A DNA stretch of 64,000 bases, from NCBI RefSeq assembly GCF_013337045.2, contig NZ_CP118260.1, positions 682,001-746,000 of the forward strand, given 5' to 3'. Below, one piece after another: positions 41,347 to 51,056 of the stretch (within the stretch, counting starts at the first letter, position 1; every line of letters begins with the position of its first letter). Source of the DNA: Agrobacterium vitis. GTDB lineage: Bacteria > Pseudomonadota > Alphaproteobacteria > Rhizobiales > Rhizobiaceae. The notes beneath the pieces are model-generated. The model had not been told where the DNA came from, made no database searches, and saw only the letters and a list, made by a program, of their open reading frames with translations. Both the position numbers and the translations under genes were made by a program.

Positions 41347-43347
41347 ATGGCAATTTCCAAAATCCTGATCGCCAACCGTGGTGAAATCGCCTGCCGGGTG
41401 ATCAAGACCGCCAAGCGGATGGGCATTGCCACTGTCGCTGTGTATTCCGATGCCGATGCCAATGCGCTGCATGTCAAGCTGGCGGATGAGGCGGTGCATA
41501 TCGGCCCGTCGCCGTCCAACCAATCCTATATCGTTATCGACAAGATCCTCGATGCGATCAGGCAGACCGGCGCGGATGCGGTGCATCCCGGCTATGGGTT
41601 CTTGTCGGAAAATGCCGCCTTTGCCGAGGCGCTGGACAAGGCGGGCGTCGCCTTCATCGGCCCGCCGGTCGGCGCTATTCAGGCGATGGGCGACAAGATC
41701 ACCTCCAAGAAACTGGCGGCAGAGGCGGGGGTGTCCACCGTACCCGGCCATATGGGGCTGATTGCCGATGCCGAAGAAGCGGTCAAAATCGCCGCTCAGA
41801 TCGGCTATCCCGTGATGATCAAGGCGTCTGCCGGTGGCGGTGGCAAGGGCATGCGCATCGCCTGGAATGATGCCGAGGCGCGCGAGGGTTTCCAGTCCTC
41901 CAAGAACGAGGCGATGAACTCATTTGGCGACGACCGGATCTTTATCGAGAAATTCGTTGACCAACCCCGTCATATCGAAATCCAGGTGCTGGGCGACAAG
42001 CATGGCACTGTGCTCTATCTCGGCGAGCGCGAATGCTCGATCCAGCGGCGAAACCAGAAGGTGATCGAGGAAGCGCCATCGCCGTTTCTGGATGCGGACA
42101 CCCGCAAGGCGATGGGCGAACAGGCCGTGGCGCTGGCCAAGGCGGTTGGATATTATTCCGCTGGCACGGTGGAATTTATCGTCGATGGCAATCGCAATTT
42201 CTACTTCCTGGAAATGAACACCCGCTTGCAGGTGGAGCATCCGGTGACGGAACTGATCACCGGGCTTGATCTGGTCGAGCAGATGATCCGGGTGGCGTCG
42301 GGCGAGAGGCTGGCTTTTACGCAAGGGGATGTGACGCTGAACGGCTGGGCGGTCGAAAGCAGGCTTTATGCCGAAGACCCCTATCGCAATTTCCTGCCGT
42401 CGATCGGCAGACTGTCACGCTACCGCCCGCCCAGCGAAGGCCAGCAAGCCGATGGCACGGTGGTCCGCAACGATACCGGGGTGTTCGAGGGCGGGGAAAT
42501 CTCGATGTATTACGACCCGATGGTTGCCAAGCTGTGTACATGGGGGCCTGACCGGATCACCGCCATCGATGCGATGAGTGCGGCGCTGGACCGGTTCGAA
42601 GTCGAGGGCATTGGCCATAATCTGCCGTTTCTGTCGGCGGTCATGCAGCATCCGCGCTTTCGCTCCGGCAAGATCACAACGGCCTTCATCGCCGAGGAAT
42701 TTCCTGAGGGCTTTTCCGGGGTCGAGCCGGATGAGGCATCGGGTCGGACGTTGGCCGCCATTGCAGCCCTTGTCCACCAGCGACGCGAGGCCCGAGCCGC
42801 ACAGGTCTCCGGCACCATGGGCAATCACGCCCGCACTATTGGCCGTGACTGGGTGGTGGAACTGGCAGACCGGCGTTATGCGCTGACGCTTTCAGCTGAC
42901 CTTGGCAACGTGACGTTTGCCGATGGCGGCGTGATCGCGGTCGATGGTGTGTGGCAGCCTGGCCAGACGCTGGCAATTTTTGCCGTCGATGGCCAAAACA
43001 TCGGGCTTAAAATTGATCTCAAGGGGCCTGCTATCCGCCTGCGCTGGCGGGGGATGGATGTCGTGGCACATGTTCGCAGTGCGCGCGTCGCCGAGCTTGC
43101 CCGGCTTATGCCCCGGAAATTACCGCCCGACACGTCAAAAATGCTGCTGTGCCCAATGCCAGGCGTGGTGACCAGCATTGCGGTTGCTGAAGGGGACGCC
43201 GTTGAGGCCGGTCAGGCGCTGGCGACCGTGGAGGCGATGAAGATGGAAAACATCCTGAAGGCCGAGCGGCGAGGCGTGGTGAAGAGGCTTGTTGCCAAGG
43301 CTGGCCAAAGCCTCGCCGTGGACGAACTGATCATGGAATTCGAGTGA
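41347..43347 (+). CDS. pccA: propionyl-CoA carboxylase alpha (biotin) subunit
   Basis: The 666-residue protein joins a biotin carboxylase domain (MAISKILIANRGEIACRVIK; ATP-grasp KASAGGGGKGMRIAW; ECSIQRRNQKVIEEAPSP; RLQVEHPVTE) to a linker and a C-terminal biotinyl domain with EAMKMEN (Lys632). It carboxylates its own biotin with ATP and bicarbonate and passes the group to PccB. Length is typical for PccA-type proteins. Confidence 0.96.
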   Translation: MAISKILIANRGEIACRVIKTAKRMGIATVAVYSDADANALHVKLADEAVHIGPSPSNQSYIVIDKILDAIRQTGADAVHPGYGFLSENAAFAEALDKAGVAFIGPPVGAIQAMGDKITSKKLAAEAGVSTVPGHMGLIADAEEAVKIAAQIGYPVMIKASAGGGGKGMRIAWNDAEAREGFQSSKNEAMNSFGDDRIFIEKFVDQPRHIEIQVLGDKHGTVLYLGERECSIQRRNQKVIEEAPSPFLDADTRKAMGEQAVALAKAVGYYSAGTVEFIVDGNRNFYFLEMNTRLQVEHPVTELITGLDLVEQMIRVASGERLAFTQGDVTLNGWAVESRLYAEDPYRNFLPSIGRLSRYRPPSEGQQADGTVVRNDTGVFEGGEISMYYDPMVAKLCTWGPDRITAIDAMSAALDRFEVEGIGHNLPFLSAVMQHPRFRSGKITTAFIAEEFPEGFSGVEPDEASGRTLAAIAALVHQRREARAAQVSGTMGNHARTIGRDWVVELADRRYALTLSADLGNVTFADGGVIAVDGVWQPGQTLAIFAVDGQNIGLKIDLKGPAIRLRWRGMDVVAHVRSARVAELARLMPRKLPPDTSKMLLCPMPGVVTSIAVAEGDAVEAGQALATVEAMKMENILKAERRGVVKRLVAKAGQSLAVDELIMEFE

Positions 43348-43388
43348 TGGGCAAATGTGTTTTTGGCCAAAGATCGGGTAGCCAAGGA

Positions 43389-43751
43389 TCAGGCATCATC
43401 GCCCTGCCGCTCACCCAGTCGCGCCAGCATATGTCTTTGATGGTCCTGTCCGCCGAAAAAGATGGCCAGGATCTGGACCTGGTTTTTAACCTCATCGACT
43501 TTGAAATAAATGATGGCACGATTTTTCGTCACATGGCGCAAGTCCGGCCCGATAGTTGGCAGCAATGTTCCCTGAAAGGGCGCATGGACCAGCGCCTTCA
43601 AATCATCGTCGATCGCTTGAAGACGTGCCGAGGCGCGATCAAACGCTTCCTGTATCGCATCTCCGAAAGACAAACAGGCTTCGATAAGGTGATCGAAGAT
43701 CAGGTCAAGATCTCGATTGCTGGCGGCAGACCGCACCAAGTCAAAGGCCAT
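43389..43751 (-). CDS. parE: ParE-type toxin (RelE/ParE superfamily)
   Basis: The 120-residue protein has the ParE pattern: a short helix-helix N-terminus (LIFDHLIEACLSFGD), then strands ending PFQGTLLPTIGPDLRHVTKNRAIIYFKVD and VQILAIFFGGQDHQ. ParE toxins inhibit DNA gyrase. It overlaps the ParD gene by 11 nt and follows it, as usual. The C-terminus (LGERQGDDA) is slightly extended. The pair is on the minus strand between pccA and the mutase gene, interrupting an otherwise plus-strand metabolic cluster. Confidence 0.85.
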   Translation of the reverse strand: MAFDLVRSAASNRDLDLIFDHLIEACLSFGDAIQEAFDRASARLQAIDDDLKALVHAPFQGTLLPTIGPDLRHVTKNRAIIYFKVDEVKNQVQILAIFFGGQDHQRHMLARLGERQGDDA

Positions 43752-44010
43752 AGAAAGACTTTTTCGCAGCGATCATCTGCTGGATTGTCCGGCTGCTTTC
43801 CTCGGCGCTCAGGAACGGACCTTTGCTGCGCTCGTCGATCAGCGCGCGCAATGCATGAACTTCCGCTTCCTTCATCTCTGTTTCCTCCCGAAGCAGCTCA
43901 AGACCGCGCTGCACAACGGCGCTCAGGCTTGAATACCGCCCGTCTTCCACAAGCTTGCGGGCAAACCTGTCTTGCTGGTCGGAGATGGAAACGGAGGCTT
44001 TCACGGACAT
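43741..44010 (-). CDS. parD: ParD-type antitoxin
   Basis: An 89-residue protein with a ribbon-helix-helix N-terminus (VSISDQQDRFARKLVEDGRYSSLSAVVQRGL; about residues 7-37) and an acidic/basic C-terminal tail that should wrap the toxin. GAGGAG lies upstream of the ATG. It is expected to repress its own promoter in 44011-44127. It precedes the ParE gene with an 11-nt overlap. Confidence 0.88.
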   Translation of the reverse strand: MSVKASVSISDQQDRFARKLVEDGRYSSLSAVVQRGLELLREETEMKEAEVHALRALIDERSKGPFLSAEESSRTIQQMIAAKKSFYGL

Positions 44011-44127
44011 GGGGACAGGCTCCTCAAGAGTTAGCTATCGAAAATACTACTCAGTCGCATTAAAATCAAGCTGACGGACAGGCGCTTGAATGTCGTCTTT
44101 CGTCTGCAAGGGTGGAGGGATTAATCG

Positions 44128-46266
44128 ATGTCGAAGAAGACGGTTGCAGATTGGCGCGCTTTGGCCGAAAAGGAGCTGAAAGCCAGTCCGGACAGCCTGA
44201 CCTGGCAAACGCCGGAAGGCATTGCCGTCAAGCCGCTTTATACGGCAGATGATCTTGCTGGCATGGATCATCTCGATAGCCTGCCTGGCATTGCGCCCTT
44301 CACCCGTGGGCCACGCGCGACGATGTATGCCGGGCGGCCCTGGACGATCCGCCAATATGCCGGGTTTTCCACGGCGGAAGCCTCCAATGCCTTTTACAAG
44401 CGCAATCTGGCGGCTGGACAGAAGGGACTATCCGTCGCCTTCGATCTAGCCACCCATCGCGGCTATGACAGCGACCATCCGCGCGTCGAAGGCGATGTCG
44501 GCAAGGCGGGTGTGGCGATCGACAGTGTCGAGGACATGAAAATCCTATTCGACGGCATTCCGCTGGGTGAGATGTCGGTGTCGATGACCATGAATGGCGC
44601 GGTCATTCCGATCCTGGCGAACTTCATTGTAGCGGGCGAAGAACAAGGCGTTTCGCGTGATAAATTGTCGGGCACCATCCAGAACGATATTCTGAAGGAG
44701 TTCATGGTCCGCAACACCTATATCTATCCGCCTGAGCCTTCGATGCGGATTGTCGCTGATATTATCGACTATACCGCCCGGGAGATGCCGAAGTTCAACT
44801 CGATCTCGATCTCCGGCTATCACATGCAGGAGGCAGGTGCGACGCTGGTGCAGGAATTGGCCTTCACGCTGGCCGATGGCCGTGAATATGTGCGGGCAGC
44901 GCTCGCCAAGGGCCTGGATGTCGATGCCTTCGCAGGCCGCCTGTCGTTCTTCTTCGCCATTGGCATGAATTTCTTTATGGAAGCGGCAAAGCTGCGGGCC
45001 GCCCGGCTGCTGTGGACCCGGATCATGCAGGAGTTTAACCCCAAAAATCCGGGCTCGTTGATGCTGCGCACCCATTGCCAGACATCTGGCGTGTCGCTGG
45101 CAGAGCAGGACCCGTATAACAACATTGTCCGCACGGCGTTTGAGGCGATGTCGGCGGTGCTGGGTGGTACGCAATCGCTGCATACCAATTCCTTCGATGA
45201 AGCCATTGCGCTTCCTACCGAGTTCTCCGCGCGCATTGCCCGCAATACCCAACTGATCTTGCAGCATGAAACCGGGGTGACCAAGGTGGTCGATCCGCTG
45301 GCTGGTTCTTACTATGTCGAAAGCCTGACCAAGGAACTGGCGGATGCGGCCTGGGCGCTGATCGAAGAGGTGGAAAGTCTGGGTGGCATGACCAGGGCGG
45401 TGGCTGACGGCCTGCCCAAACGCCTGATCGAGGAGGCTGCCACCCGTCGCCAGGCGGCTGTGGACCGCCGCGAGGAGGTGATCGTTGGCGTCAACAAATA
45501 CCGGCTGGAAACCGAGGACGAGATCGACATTCTCGATATCGACAATGCCACTGTCCGTGTTGGCCAGATCAAGCGCCTTGAAGACACCAAGCGCCGCCGG
45601 GATGCAAAAGCGGTGGAGGCGAGCCTGGTGGAACTGACCCGCATTGCCAAAACGGGAGAAGGCAACCTTTTGGCCGCCGCCGTCGATGCCGCCCGCGCCC
45701 GCGCCACCGTGGGAGAAATATCCGATGCCATGCGCTCGGTGTTTGGCGATCACACCGCCGTGCCCAAAGTGGTGTCCAAGGTCTACGGCGACCGCTATCA
45801 CGACGATCCCGAATATCAGACGCTTGTCGGCCAGCTATCGGATTTTGCCACGGTGCTGGGTGCAAAGCCGAAGATCATGGTGGCCAAGCTTGGCCAGGAT
45901 GGTCATGACCGAGGTGCCAAAGTCATTTCCTCGGCGTTTGGCGATATTGGCTTTGACGTCATCGCCGGTCCGCTGTTCCAGACCCCGCAAGAGGCCGCTG
46001 ATCTGGCCATCGGCCACAAGGTGCAGGTCGTCGGCATGTCCTCGCTGGCCGCAGGCCATAAAACCCTTGCGCCACAATTGGTTGCCGCGCTCAAGGCTAA
46101 AGGTGCGGAAAACATCATCGTCGTGGTCGGCGGCGTCATCCCAAGACAGGACTATCAATTCCTCCTCGACCACGGCGTCGCAGCCGTCTTCGGCCCAGGA
46201 ACAAACGTGCTGGAGGCCGCCCGCGCCGTCATTGATCTCATGCAGGGACGATTGCGAAACCAATAA
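44128..46266 (+). CDS. scpA: methylmalonyl-CoA mutase (single-subunit, B12-dependent)
   Basis: The 712-residue protein has an N-terminal TIM barrel ([23 protein letters not shown], the substrate-binding start) and a C-terminal cobalamin domain with [13 protein letters not shown] (base-off His about 593), GMSSLAAGH and VVGGVIP. It converts methylmalonyl-CoA to succinyl-CoA, the step after propionyl-CoA carboxylase; in Sinorhizobium the homologue is called bhbA. No small mutase subunit gene is present, matching homodimeric mutases. GGAGGG precedes the ATG. An epimerase is not seen nearby. Confidence 0.96.
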   Translation: MSKKTVADWRALAEKELKASPDSLTWQTPEGIAVKPLYTADDLAGMDHLDSLPGIAPFTRGPRATMYAGRPWTIRQYAGFSTAEASNAFYKRNLAAGQKGLSVAFDLATHRGYDSDHPRVEGDVGKAGVAIDSVEDMKILFDGIPLGEMSVSMTMNGAVIPILANFIVAGEEQGVSRDKLSGTIQNDILKEFMVRNTYIYPPEPSMRIVADIIDYTAREMPKFNSISISGYHMQEAGATLVQELAFTLADGREYVRAALAKGLDVDAFAGRLSFFFAIGMNFFMEAAKLRAARLLWTRIMQEFNPKNPGSLMLRTHCQTSGVSLAEQDPYNNIVRTAFEAMSAVLGGTQSLHTNSFDEAIALPTEFSARIARNTQLILQHETGVTKVVDPLAGSYYVESLTKELADAAWALIEEVESLGGMTRAVADGLPKRLIEEAATRRQAAVDRREEVIVGVNKYRLETEDEIDILDIDNATVRVGQIKRLEDTKRRRDAKAVEASLVELTRIAKTGEGNLLAAAVDAARARATVGEISDAMRSVFGDHTAVPKVVSKVYGDRYHDDPEYQTLVGQLSDFATVLGAKPKIMVAKLGQDGHDRGAKVISSAFGDIGFDVIAGPLFQTPQEAADLAIGHKVQVVGMSSLAAGHKTLAPQLVAALKAKGAENIIVVVGGVIPRQDYQFLLDHGVAAVFGPGTNVLEAARAVIDLMQGRLRNQ

Positions 46267-46330
46267 TGCCACGCTGAAGGTTTGGAGTTTTTCGGAGCGC
46301 ATATAGGTGATGGTATTATTTTTATCAAAA

Positions 46331-46344
46331 TAGTTTGAATACTA
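46331..46344. promoter_or_regulatory. candidate MarR operator TAGT-N6-ACTA
   Basis: TAGTTTGAATACTA lies 26 nt before the MarR ATG in an AT-rich stretch. The arms are short but symmetric, fitting autorepression by the MarR protein and control of the efflux operon. Confidence 0.4.
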
Positions 46345-46369
46345 ATTATATCTGTGCTATCAAGGGGCC

Positions 46370-46834
46370 ATGAACAATGATCTCGACACGCGCAGACGTT
46401 TGACCAGTCAGCTGTTTTCGGCCGCGCGCCTCTGGCGCCGAACGATCGATGTGATCCTGGCCGAACATGGAATTTCCGAGGCCTGTGCTTCGCCGCTGGT
46501 GTGGATTGGCCGGTTAGGGGGCGGTATTCGCCAGATCACCCTTGCCGAACATGTCGGCATCGAAGGGCCTTCGCTGGTGCGGCTGCTCGATCAGCTTGAA
46601 GCCTCGGGAATGGTCATGCGCAAGGACGACCCCACCGACAGACGGGCCAAGGGCCTTTGGTTGACGCCGGAAGGCTCGCACATGGCGGCGCGGATAGAAG
46701 CTGTGCTGGACGACGAACGGGCAGGGGCCTTTGAAGGCGTTTCCCAGGCGGATCTTGAAACGACCCTGCGCGTTTTAATGGAGTTTCAGCAACGCTGCGT
46801 CGATATGCGGGCGAGCCGGGACAAGAAGGACTAG
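46370..46834 (+). CDS. MarR-family transcriptional regulator
   Basis: The 154-residue protein has the MarR winged helix: ITLAEHVGIEGPSLVRLLDQLEASGMVMRKDDPTDRRAKGLWLT includes the recognition helix and the D-x-R-D/R wing. It directly precedes FUSC, DUF1656 and HlyD genes with a 5-nt gap, so it probably regulates that efflux operon and its own expression in response to an aromatic or phenolic ligand, which is an inference. Confidence 0.9.
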   Translation: MNNDLDTRRRLTSQLFSAARLWRRTIDVILAEHGISEACASPLVWIGRLGGGIRQITLAEHVGIEGPSLVRLLDQLEASGMVMRKDDPTDRRAKGLWLTPEGSHMAARIEAVLDDERAGAFEGVSQADLETTLRVLMEFQQRCVDMRASRDKKD

Positions 46835-46839
46835 GGTCG

Positions 46840-48900
46840 ATGGTCGCACCAACCTGGAGAGATTGGGTGTTTTCCGGCAAGGCTTTCGCGGCCGCCATGC
46901 TGGCCCTTTATCTTGCCCTGATGTTTGATCTGTCGCGGCCTTATTGGGCTGTTTCGGCAGTCTATATCGTTTCCAACCCCTTCGCGGGGGCCACCAAATC
47001 CAAGGCACTGTACCGTGTGCTTGGCACATTGCTGGGTGCCAGTGCTGCGGTTGTGTTCGTACCGGTCTTCGTCAATGCGCCGGAGCTTTTATCCCTGGCC
47101 GTGGCGCTTTGGACTGGAACGCTGTTGTTTTTGTCGATGCTGGACCGTTCGGCGCGTGCCTATGTTTTCATGCTGGCTGGTTACACGTTGCCGCTGATTG
47201 CTTTGCCCAGCGTCAGTGATCCCGGCGGCGTCTTCGATGTCGCGCTGGCGCGGTCCGAGGAAATTACCCTGGGCATTCTCTGCGCCACGCTCGTTAATCA
47301 GGTGGTGTTTCCCTCCAGTATCGGGCGACTGTTCAGTGATCGGATTAATGTCTGGCTGGCCGATGCCGGTGCCTGGGCCGAAGATATCTTGCGCGGCGAA
47401 GGTGCAATACCGTCCACCCCGCTGAAGCGCCAGCAATTGGCCTCTGACGTGTCCAGTCTTGACCTGATGATCAGTCAGTTGAGTTACGATCCAGGAACCA
47501 AGGATGTCGTTGGCCAAGCGCGGGAGCTGCGCGGCCGGCTTTTGATGCTGCTGCCCGTGTTTTCGTCGCTGGCAGACCGGCTGCATGCTGTCAAACAGCA
47601 ATCAGGCCTGGATGACACCCTCATCGCCCTTCTCAATGATATCGCCGATTGGTTCAAACTGGGTGGCGGGGTTGAGACGGAAAAGGCTGGCGCCAGCCTG
47701 CTGGCTCGGATCGATGCCCTGCAAAAGCGGGATAAGCCAGCTGGCTGGGATGATCTCGTCATGTCGAGCCTGCTGACCCGGCTGAAGGATGTCGTTGAAC
47801 TCTGGCAGGATTGCCTGACACTGCGCGATCACATCGCCAGCGGCGGCCATGCGGCGGAGACTTTGCCGCTCCTGCACACCAGACGTATCCTGACGGGCTC
47901 CCGGCATTTCGACCATGCACTGCTGGCCATGAAAGTTGCCGTCGTTGTGGTGGGCATTCTATTGGCCTGCGCATTCTGGATTGCCAGCGGCTGGAGCCAG
48001 GGGTCGAGTTTCGTTTCCATGGTCGCGGTGTCCTGTTCGTTTTTTGCCGCCCAGGACCGGCCTGCGCCGATGATCCGCAAGATGCTGATCTGGACGGCGC
48101 TGTCGATTGTCGTGGCCTTCGTCTATCTGTTTGCCATTCTCCCGGCTGTGACGTCTTTTGAAATGTTGGTGCTGACGCTGGCGCCGATGTTCATTTTCAT
48201 CGGGTTGAAGATGAGCAATCCGCAAATGGGCATGTTTTTCATGTTGCTGGCGGTCAACAGCGCTACGCTGATCGCCATTCAGGACCAGTATTCCGCGGAT
48301 CTGACCAGCTTTGCCAATGGCGGGCTGGCGACCCTGCTTGGCCTCGGTTTTGCCCAACTCTGGGTCACCGTCGCCCAGCCTTTCGGGGCAGAACTGGCGG
48401 CCCGGCGGTTAATGAAGTCGGGATGGCGGGATCTTGCCGATACGGCCTCTGGATCGCGATCGGGAGATGTCGACCGCCTTTCCAGCCGCAGTCTCGACCG
48501 GCTTGGGCAGCTTGTCCCCCGGTTGGCGGCGTTGAATGCGCGCGATCTCGGCGACGTCGATGGCTTTGCCGATGTCCGGCTTGGCTTCAATGTGGTGACG
48601 CTGCAACAGCAGCGGCCATCGCTTGGGCGTGAAAGCGGCAAGCTCATCTCGGATGTGCTGGCTGGCATTGCAGACCATTACCGGCGTCGGCTGAAGCGGG
48701 GTGGGTCAGGGTCGGCGCAGCCGCAATTGCAAGATACCATCGACCGGGCGCTGGAGACGGTCATGCGCAACGAGGGCGATGTCGGGCGCCGTGTTACCGA
48801 CGCGCTGGTCGGCCTCCGGCGCGTGCTGTTTGTGCAATCGCCACCGCCAAGTCTGTCCACAAGGTCCGAGCTCAACCAACTTTCTTTTGCAGCAGAGTAA
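46840..48900 (+). CDS. FUSC/AaeB-like inner-membrane efflux protein
   Basis: The 686-residue protein has the FUSC/fusaric-acid-resistance layout: a first membrane block (AFAAAMLALYLALMFDLSRPYW), a cytoplasmic middle (about 170-350), and a second block (FVSMVAVSCSFFAAQDRPAPM, GLKMSNPQMGMFFMLLAVN). With the DUF1656 and HlyD genes it forms an AaeXAB-like system exporting aromatic carboxylic acids or similar toxic weak acids across the envelope. Substrate cannot be read from sequence. Confidence 0.9.
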   Translation: MVAPTWRDWVFSGKAFAAAMLALYLALMFDLSRPYWAVSAVYIVSNPFAGATKSKALYRVLGTLLGASAAVVFVPVFVNAPELLSLAVALWTGTLLFLSMLDRSARAYVFMLAGYTLPLIALPSVSDPGGVFDVALARSEEITLGILCATLVNQVVFPSSIGRLFSDRINVWLADAGAWAEDILRGEGAIPSTPLKRQQLASDVSSLDLMISQLSYDPGTKDVVGQARELRGRLLMLLPVFSSLADRLHAVKQQSGLDDTLIALLNDIADWFKLGGGVETEKAGASLLARIDALQKRDKPAGWDDLVMSSLLTRLKDVVELWQDCLTLRDHIASGGHAAETLPLLHTRRILTGSRHFDHALLAMKVAVVVVGILLACAFWIASGWSQGSSFVSMVAVSCSFFAAQDRPAPMIRKMLIWTALSIVVAFVYLFAILPAVTSFEMLVLTLAPMFIFIGLKMSNPQMGMFFMLLAVNSATLIAIQDQYSADLTSFANGGLATLLGLGFAQLWVTVAQPFGAELAARRLMKSGWRDLADTASGSRSGDVDRLSSRSLDRLGQLVPRLAALNARDLGDVDGFADVRLGFNVVTLQQQRPSLGRESGKLISDVLAGIADHYRRRLKRGGSGSAQPQLQDTIDRALETVMRNEGDVGRRVTDALVGLRRVLFVQSPPPSLSTRSELNQLSFAAE

Positions 48901-48905
48901 CCTCA

Positions 48906-49115
48906 ATGCCGACCGAATTCGATATCTACGGCGTCTATGTCCCGCGCCTTTTCGTGGTGATGCTGATCGCCTTGCTGATCAGCATAGTGATCCGCAAGCT
49001 GCTGGCCTGGATGGGTGCCTATGGGCTCATCTGGCATCGTGGCCTTTTCGATGTTGCACTCTTTGTCCTGCTGACGGCAGGTCTTTCCTTTCTAACACGC
49101 TGGTTTGTCTCATGA
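48906..49115 (+). CDS. DUF1656 (AaeX-like) small membrane protein
   Basis: A 69-residue protein beginning MPTEFDIYGVYVPRLFVVMLIA, diagnostic of DUF1656/AaeX, with two membrane segments. These small proteins accompany FUSC and HlyD efflux genes; their role is unclear. The stop overlaps the HlyD ATG (ATGA). Confidence 0.9.
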   Translation: MPTEFDIYGVYVPRLFVVMLIALLISIVIRKLLAWMGAYGLIWHRGLFDVALFVLLTAGLSFLTRWFVS

Positions 49116-49993
49116 CGATGTTGAAATCTCTCGGCAGGGTCGCTGTCACCCTGGTTGTCGTTGTTGCCGCACTCTTTGCCGGCTATCACCTTTGGGTCTA
49201 TTATATGGAGGAGCCATGGACGCGCGACGGGCGCGTGCGCGCCGATGTCGCGTCGATCGCACCTGATGTCACCGGTCCGGTCAGCGAGGTGCTGGCGAAG
49301 GACAATGAGACCGTCCGCAAGGGCGATGTTCTGTTCAGGGTCGATGCAAAACGGTTCGAGCTGGCGCTGGAGCAGGCCCAGGCCGATCTCGATCAGGCGA
49401 AATCCTCGCTGGATGAGGCTGTCCGCGAAAGCCAACGCGAAGAGCGGCTTGGCGATTCCGCTTCGGCCCAGGCGCGCGACAAGGCGGTGTCTGCTCAGGA
49501 GCAGGCGCAGGCTTCCTATAACAAGGCCCTCGCCAGCCGCGACGTTGCCAAGCTCGATCTGGATCGCACTGAAGTCAAATCCACCGTCAACGGCACGGTG
49601 AGCAATTTCTCTCTTCAGGTCGGCGATTTCGTTAACAGGGGTACGGCTACGGTCGCCGTGGTCAACACCGATACGCTGCGGGTTGAAGCCTATTTCGAGG
49701 AAAGCAAATTGCAGCGCATTCGTGAAGGTGACCGGGCGTCCGTGCGGATCATGGGACAGAAAACCGTGTTGACTGGCCGGGTAGAAAGCATGGCGACCGG
49801 CATCCAGGACCGCGAGCGCGATTCCAGCTCCGGCCTGTTGGTCAATATCACCCCGACATTCAACTGGGTCCGGCTGGCGCAGCGCGTGCCGGTGCGCATT
49901 CATCTCGAAAATGTCCCTGATGGTACAAGGCTGATCTCCGGCCTGACGGCCACAGTGGACATCCAGCCGGAAGCTCAGGCTGCTCAGAAGTAA
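49112..49993 (+). CDS. HlyD/AaeA-like periplasmic adaptor of the efflux system
   Basis: From the ATG at 49112 the 293-residue protein has a single N-terminal membrane anchor (RVAVTLVVVVAALFAGYHLW), then the EPWTRDGRVRADVASIAPDVTGPVSEV lipoyl half typical of EmrA/AaeA. A coiled-coil hairpin and the second half (TEVKSTVNGTVSNFSLQVGDFV) follow. It connects the FUSC protein to an outer-membrane channel. It completes the MarR-FUSC-DUF1656-HlyD operon. Confidence 0.93.
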   Translation: MTMLKSLGRVAVTLVVVVAALFAGYHLWVYYMEEPWTRDGRVRADVASIAPDVTGPVSEVLAKDNETVRKGDVLFRVDAKRFELALEQAQADLDQAKSSLDEAVRESQREERLGDSASAQARDKAVSAQEQAQASYNKALASRDVAKLDLDRTEVKSTVNGTVSNFSLQVGDFVNRGTATVAVVNTDTLRVEAYFEESKLQRIREGDRASVRIMGQKTVLTGRVESMATGIQDRERDSSSGLLVNITPTFNWVRLAQRVPVRIHLENVPDGTRLISGLTATVDIQPEAQAAQK

Positions 49994-50069
49994 CGATCCT
50001 GCCTAATTCCTTCAACCGATTCCGGTTTACGTAATTATGCAGTAATCCACAGCGATCCCTTATATCTCA

Positions 50070-50094
50070 AGCCTCGGCATGTATTGCCGGGGCT
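50070..50094. terminator. weak hairpin between convergent operons
   Basis: AGCCTCGGC and GCCGGGGCT (one mismatch) flank a 7-nt loop between the HlyD gene and the convergent hydrolase gene. No T-run follows on either strand, so it is only a possible bidirectional terminator. Confidence 0.3.
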
Positions 50095-50160
50095 GATATG
50101 CTGATGCTTGCCTGTCGTGATGCGGACTGAACCACGAGGGATGCAGGGACCACGAAAACC

Positions 50161-51003
50161 TCAGAGGTCGGCGATGAATGCCTGTTTCTGAGTGCCGAGA
50201 CCTTCGATGCCTAGTTCAACCACGTCGCCTGCTTTCAGGAAGCGCGGTGGCTTCATGCCGAGGCCGACGCCGGGCGGTGTGCCGGTGGAGATCACATCGC
50301 CTGGATGCAGGCTCATGAATTGGCTGAGATAGGACACGAGAAAGGCGACGCCATAGACCATGGTCTTGGAGGAGCCGTCCTGCATGGTCTCGCCATTGAC
50401 GGTCAGCCACATTTTCAGGTTCTGTGGATCGGCAATCTCGTCCTTGGTGACCAGCCAGGGACCGATCGGGCCGAACGTGTCGCAGGATTTTCCCTTGGTC
50501 CATTGACCGGCTCGTTCGGTCTGAAAGGCGCGCTCGGACACGTCATGGGAAACGCAATAACCGGCGACATAGTCCATGGCATCTGCCTCGGACACATATT
50601 TTGCCGTCTTGCCGATGACGACGCCAAGTTCGACTTCCCAGTCGGTTTTTTCCGAGCCGCGAGGGATCAATACTTCATCGTTAGGACCGCAAATCGCTGA
50701 AGTCGCCTTCATGAAGATCACCGGTTCAGGCGGTACGGTTGCGCCGGTTTCTGCGGCATGGTCGGAATAGTTGAGGCCGATGCAGATGAACTTGCCAGTG
50801 CCGGAGACGCAGGCGCCGATCCGGCCGGGCGCAAGTTCCGGCAGGGTCGCTGGATTGAGCGCTGCCAGTTGCGACAGTCCTTCCGGCGAAATCGCCGCGC
50901 CGCCGATATCGGTTACATGGGCGGAGAGATCGCGAATCTTGCCATCGCTATCGAGAAGGGCTGGCTTTTCCTGGCCAATCGGGCCAACGCGCATCAGTTT
51001 CAT
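50161..51003 (-). CDS. fumarylacetoacetate-hydrolase-family enzyme (probable 2,4-diketo-3-deoxy-L-fuconate hydrolase)
   Basis: The 280-residue protein has the FAH core: GLNYSDHAAETGATVPPEPVIFMK, DWEVELGVVIG (metal-binding Glu), SHDVSERAFQ, KGKSCDTFGPIGPWLV, and DVISTGTPPGVG. Members of this subgroup are often annotated as ureidoglycolate lyase. Next to the SDR gene just upstream in the same direction, the better fit is cleavage of a 2,4-diketo-3-deoxy sugar acid in the L-fucose/L-rhamnose oxidative route. That pairing is an inference. Confidence 0.85.
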   Translation of the reverse strand: MKLMRVGPIGQEKPALLDSDGKIRDLSAHVTDIGGAAISPEGLSQLAALNPATLPELAPGRIGACVSGTGKFICIGLNYSDHAAETGATVPPEPVIFMKATSAICGPNDEVLIPRGSEKTDWEVELGVVIGKTAKYVSEADAMDYVAGYCVSHDVSERAFQTERAGQWTKGKSCDTFGPIGPWLVTKDEIADPQNLKMWLTVNGETMQDGSSKTMVYGVAFLVSYLSQFMSLHPGDVISTGTPPGVGLGMKPPRFLKAGDVVELGIEGLGTQKQAFIADL

Positions 51004-51056
51004 CGGGTATTTCCTTTCATGTTTCCAAGCACTCTGGCTGAAATTTAAGGCGAACT

